Translations under genes and position numbers: made by a program
NCBI GenBank assembly: GCA_025350885.1
Contig: JANXXA010000322.1
Span: forward strand, 1 to 8,164
Length of the DNA stretch: 8,164 nt
From: Phenylobacterium sp.
GTDB lineage: Bacteria; Pseudomonadota; Alphaproteobacteria; Caulobacterales; Caulobacteraceae
Reading direction: 5' to 3'
Part shown: piece by piece, positions 6,087-8,164 of the stretch
Numbering within the stretch: position 1 is the stretch's first letter
Layout of the letters: every line of letters begins with the position of its first letter
Notes under the pieces: model-generated
Databases searched by the model: none
What the model was told of the DNA's origin: nothing
Seen by the model: only the letters and a program-made list of their open reading frames with translations

Positions 6087-6119
6087 AGGGTTGCACGCAA
6101 GTGACCCGGTACGCTCTAA
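6087..6119 (+). repeat. Right copy of the 33-bp direct repeat
   Basis: This is the partner of 4031-4063, with 4 mismatches in 33 bp and no gap. The two copies enclose 2023 bp (4064-6086) holding the IS remnant and the AT-rich gene. Unlike the left copy, this one sits directly upstream of an intact gene and contains a usable promoter. Confidence 0.8.
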
Positions 6120-6120
6120 A
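6091..6120 (+). promoter_or_regulatory. Sigma70-type promoter of the dioxygenase gene
   Basis: TTGCAC (6091-6096) and TCTAAA (6115-6120) are spaced by 18 bp. The -10 read as GCTCTAAA also resembles the GCTANAWC element of Caulobacter housekeeping promoters. A transcript starting about 7 bp later would have a leader of some 20 nt containing the GGAGAG ribosome site, which fits the ATG at 6146. Confidence 0.55.
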
Positions 6121-6131
6121 GGATCAACGAT

Positions 6132-6137
6132 GGAGAG
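6132..6137 (+). promoter_or_regulatory. Ribosome binding site deciding the dioxygenase start
   Basis: GGAGAG ends 8 nt before ATG 6146-6148. It excludes the much longer in-frame reading from 5966, whose first 60 residues would run upstream through the promoter. Confidence 0.7.
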
Positions 6138-6145
6138 CCAGATCG

Positions 6146-7081
6146 ATGAGCCTGCCGGACGACGACCGCTTCGCGCCTGACGACATCGAGGCCTGGCGGC
6201 GCGATGGCGTTGCCCTGGTGCGCGATTTCTTCACCCCCAGCGAGGTGGCCGCCGTCTGCGCGGACTTCGAGACGGTGTTCGGGCGCAGCGCCGGCGGCGG
6301 CCTGCCGATGAACCGAAAGAAGGGCGACGAAATCGGGCGGTTCAACGGCGCGCAGTTCAAGGCGATCGAGATCATTCCCTTCGACTGTTCCCCGGCGCTG
6401 AACCTGATCGGCCTGCATCCCTCGCTGATCGCCTTCGCCAAGGCGGCGTTGAAGACCGACGCCGTGCAGCTCTATCAATGTCAGGCCTGGGCCAAGTTCA
6501 CCGGGGATGCGGACTACGATCAGCCCTTCCACTGTGACTTTTCCAACCACACTCTGACCGTGCCTTCCGAGGACGCCGCCCGCAATTCGGTGACCATCCT
6601 GTGCTACTTCACCGACGTCACCGACGCCCATGGCGCCATGCACTATGTGACCCGTCCCGACAGCGCCGGGGTCGCCGGGCCGGAGGCGTCGCTGAACGCC
6701 GACCCCGCCGCCCAGTCGCAACTGCAGAAGGGGCTGATGCGGCATCAGCGATCCAGCGCCTCTCCGGCGGGAACCGCGATCCCCTATTCGATCGACGTCT
6801 ATCACCGCGGCACCAATCTGACCGCGCCGCACGGGCGTCGCTACGCCGTGATGGCCTGCTTCAAAGCGGCGGGCGATGAGAGCATCGGCTTCACAGCCTG
6901 GGCCTTCCATCACACCCGGCCGTGGGCGCGCCTGGTCGACCACGCGACCCCCGAACAGCTCGCCTGCCTGGGCGTGCAGCGCCCCGGCGACCCCTTCTGG
7001 ACCGAAACCACCCTGGCCCGCGCCCAGGCCCGCTATCCCGGCTGGGACCTCACTGCGTATCGAGAGGCGGTATCGAGGTGA
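6146..7081 (+). CDS. Phytanoyl-CoA dioxygenase (PhyH) family Fe(II)/2-oxoglutarate oxygenase
   Basis: The 311-residue product has the PhyH layout. It begins with a helical region WRRDGVALVRDFFTPSEV (about 18-34). The iron-binding HxD motif is in QPFHCDFSNHTL (His129, Asp131), and the distal His220 is in IDVYHRGTNLTAPHGRRYAV, with Arg231 or Arg232 placed to bind the 2-oxoglutarate carboxylate. All facial-triad residues are present, so it should be an active oxygenase that couples 2-oxoglutarate decarboxylation to hydroxylation or a related oxidation of a small molecule. The substrate cannot be read from the sequence; the family ranges over lipids, ectoine, amino acids and secondary metabolites. 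No signal peptide is seen, so it is cytoplasmic. It is a single-gene unit with its own promoter and converges on the DUF1989/GntA-like operon, separated by a hairpin. Confidence 0.92.
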   Translation: MSLPDDDRFAPDDIEAWRRDGVALVRDFFTPSEVAAVCADFETVFGRSAGGGLPMNRKKGDEIGRFNGAQFKAIEIIPFDCSPALNLIGLHPSLIAFAKAALKTDAVQLYQCQAWAKFTGDADYDQPFHCDFSNHTLTVPSEDAARNSVTILCYFTDVTDAHGAMHYVTRPDSAGVAGPEASLNADPAAQSQLQKGLMRHQRSSASPAGTAIPYSIDVYHRGTNLTAPHGRRYAVMACFKAAGDESIGFTAWAFHHTRPWARLVDHATPEQLACLGVQRPGDPFWTETTLARAQARYPGWDLTAYREAVSR

Positions 7082-7118
7082 CGGTGCGCCGGGCTGTTTG
7101 TCCCGGCCGGGGCGCCGT
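7081..7118. terminator. Hairpin between convergent genes, candidate bidirectional terminator
   Basis: Two nested possibilities exist. GCGCC (7086-7090) with GGCGC (7111-7115), extended by ACG/CGT (7081-7083 and 7116-7118) after a 2-nt bulge, forms the long stem; alternatively GCCGGG (7088-7093) pairs with CCCGGC (7102-7107) around an 8-nt loop. The 39-bp gap lies between the dioxygenase stop (7081) and the DUF1989 stop (7121). No strong T-run follows on either strand. Confidence 0.5.
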
Positions 7119-7120
7119 CT

Positions 7121-7711
7121 CTACGTTTCGCGATCTTCAATCTGGTAGTGGATGGGCTTGAACGCGCCGTTGTTGGACTGCAGCGCCGAGCAGGCGGTGA
7201 GCGCGATGATCAGGTCCTGTTCGGCCGCGAACAGCACATGGTCCCCGGCGCGGCTCAGCGGCGGCTCGACCGTCAAAGTCCCGTCGCCCGCGACCACGAC
7301 ATTCATGAAGACGTTGAAGGCCGTGGGGATCTGGTCTTCGCCGATACCGTATGGCTCCAGCGCTTCAGCCAGGTTCCCGAAGCAGCCGCGGTGCGGATCG
7401 CTGTCGCCATAAATGATGCGGAAGGTGTCCTTCGAACACGGGGTCAGCAGGAAGTCGTGGCGCCCGACCGTATCTTCGACGATCCGCAGCATCACATTGC
7501 TGCGGTTGGAATAGAGCAGGTCGCCGGTGCTGAGGAACAGCTTGCTGGCATAGTCCAAGGTCCGTCCCGAGGAGATGACTTCGGCTGTATCGTGGGCGTT
7601 GAACGCCAGCAGATCGGACACCTGCTCGCCCTGCGGATCGATCACCCGCAGCCGGTGTCCCTTGGCCAGCCGGAAGGCCACGCCCGAGCGGGGTGGGATC
7701 TCACAATGCAC
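7121..7711 (-). CDS. DUF1989 (urea carboxylase-associated / carboxyguanidine deiminase-like) protein
   Basis: The 196-residue product has the DUF1989 pattern: IDPQGEQVSDLLAFN (24-38), LTPCSKDTF (89-97), HRGCFGNLAEAL (107-118), IPTAFNVFMNV (128-138) and ALTACSA (170-176). Two-subunit members of this family (CgdA/CgdB, formerly urea-amidolyase-associated proteins) were shown to be carboxyguanidine deiminases that act with a carboxylase in guanidine use. This is a lone copy with no urea/guanidine carboxylase in view, so the substrate here may differ. The conserved Cys and His residues (Cys92, His107, Cys110, Cys174) are candidates for metal or catalysis. The start is GTG 7709-7711, with AGGAGG 6 nt upstream; a longer frame to 7801 would overlap the upstream gene by about 100 bp and has no family-like N-terminus. 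It overlaps the upstream stop by 11 bp, indicating translational coupling. Confidence 0.85.
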   Translation of the reverse strand: MHCEIPPRSGVAFRLAKGHRLRVIDPQGEQVSDLLAFNAHDTAEVISSGRTLDYASKLFLSTGDLLYSNRSNVMLRIVEDTVGRHDFLLTPCSKDTFRIIYGDSDPHRGCFGNLAEALEPYGIGEDQIPTAFNVFMNVVVAGDGTLTVEPPLSRAGDHVLFAAEQDLIIALTACSALQSNNGAFKPIHYQIEDRET

Positions 7712-8164
7712 GTGCAGCCTCCTTTGGCGCGGTGAAGGGCGCCGTCCAGTCCTCGTCCACGGCCCGGCCGCTGTACTGGCGCGCCTCGGAGGTCTCGCCA
7801 TGGCGCGACAGCATCGGGTTTATCGAGCCAGCCACCGCGACGTCGCGCTCGAGGATCTTGCTTCGCAGCGGTTCATAGCGGCCTTCCTGGCGCAGGCGTT
7901 CGAACTGGTCGTGGAGGTTGAAAACCAGCACCGGCCGTTCGAACCGGCGCGCCGGCCGGCTGGCGGCTGGGTGCAGGCCGACCACGAAAAACGCCTCGCC
8001 GCCAAAGCTCAGTGAAAAATGCGGGCTGCCGGGGTCGGAGCTCACCCGATTGTCATAGGTCTGGCCGTGCCAGGCGTCCTTGTCGGCCAGGGACTGCACC
8101 CGGTTCCACAAAGCCTGTTCGAACGTGGCCTCGGTTTTGACTGCCGCATCGGCGAACACCACCG
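7701..8164 (-). CDS. YqcI/YcgG family protein (GntA-like heme N-hydroxylase homologue), C-terminal part
   Basis: The frame enters from the right edge and stops at TGA 7701-7703, giving about 153 residues. Motifs typical of the YqcI/YcgG family are present: the FFVVGLHPAASRPARRF block, VFNLHDQFERLR with GRYEPLR, then ILERD, GSINPML and SEARQYSGRAVDEDWTAPF near the end. Members are usually about 230-290 residues, so the N-terminal third or more is outside the window and the true start is unseen. The best-studied member, GntA of guanitoxin biosynthesis, is a heme-dependent enzyme that N-hydroxylates a guanidino group. The C-terminal codons carry the AGGAGG ribosome site of the DUF1989 gene. Assignment to the family is firm; the N-hydroxylase role is by analogy. 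Confidence 0.85.
   Translation of the reverse strand, partial: VVFADAAVKTEATFEQALWNRVQSLADKDAWHGQTYDNRVSSDPGSPHFSLSFGGEAFFVVGLHPAASRPARRFERPVLVFNLHDQFERLRQEGRYEPLRSKILERDVAVAGSINPMLSRHGETSEARQYSGRAVDEDWTAPFTAPKEAARAL
7718..7723 (-). promoter_or_regulatory. Strong ribosome binding site for the DUF1989 gene inside the GntA-like gene
   Basis: On the minus strand AGGAGG is followed by 6 nt and GTG (7711-7709). Because it lies within the last codons of the upstream gene, translation of the two proteins is probably linked. Confidence 0.8.

Noticed and set aside
5966..6145. N-terminal extension of the dioxygenase frame to 5966
   Set aside because: It would span the promoter and the right repeat, has an unfamiliar composition, and the GGAGAG-ATG at 6146 fits the family N-terminus.
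5911..6755. Shared 12-mer GCATCAGCGATC at about 5913 and 6744, considered as a second flanking repeat
   Set aside because: Too short, without extended similarity, and one copy lies inside the dioxygenase coding region.
7712..7801. Longer DUF1989 start at 7801
   Set aside because: The added 30 residues are basic, low-complexity and antisense-free but lie in the other frame of the GntA-like coding region; AGGAGG-GTG at 7711 is a better start.

Overview
The window looks like chromosomal DNA from a high-GC alphaproteobacterium, most likely Caulobacteraceae (Caulobacter/Phenylobacterium-like). This is an inference from strongly GC-biased codons, a two-domain cold-shock protein of the alphaproteobacterial type, a 17-kDa-antigen-like glycine-zipper lipo/periplasmic protein with an alphaproteobacterial C-terminal helical region, and a secreted homoserine-acetyltransferase-like hydrolase. 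No rRNA, tRNA or CRISPR was found.

Layout: (1) 2-187, C-terminal end of a DUF1345 membrane protein; (2) 236-856 (-), a double cold-shock-domain protein with a long Gly-rich FDRPR-containing linker; (3) 1040-1627 (+), a LOG-family phosphoribohydrolase starting at TTG and diverging from the cold-shock gene; (4) 1716-2735 (-), an exported glycine-zipper protein with ten roughly 15-residue GYYD..G.WVAG repeats; (5) 2876-4009 (+), a signal-peptide-bearing alpha/beta hydrolase; (6) 4031-6119, a foreign segment bracketed by two 33-bp imperfect direct repeats, holding a frameshifted and truncated IS5-type insertion sequence and an AT-rich minus-strand gene for a two-TM DUF4393/Abi-alpha-like protein; (7) 6146-7081 (+), a phytanoyl-CoA-dioxygenase-family Fe(II)/2OG oxygenase, whose promoter lies inside the right repeat copy; (8) 7121-8164 (-), a translationally coupled pair, a YqcI/YcgG (GntA-like) heme N-hydroxylase homologue followed by a DUF1989 (carboxyguanidine deiminase/urea carboxylase-associated) protein.

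How the genes relate: most of the left half is single-gene units arranged divergently or convergently and separated by hairpins, i.e. ordinary core genome. The two parts worth attention are the inserted 2-kb segment with its duplicated promoter-like repeats and candidate defence gene, and the right-hand GntA-like/DUF1989 operon, which from family knowledge may act on guanidino nitrogen. The convergent dioxygenase next to it could belong to the same metabolism, but nothing in the sequence proves this.
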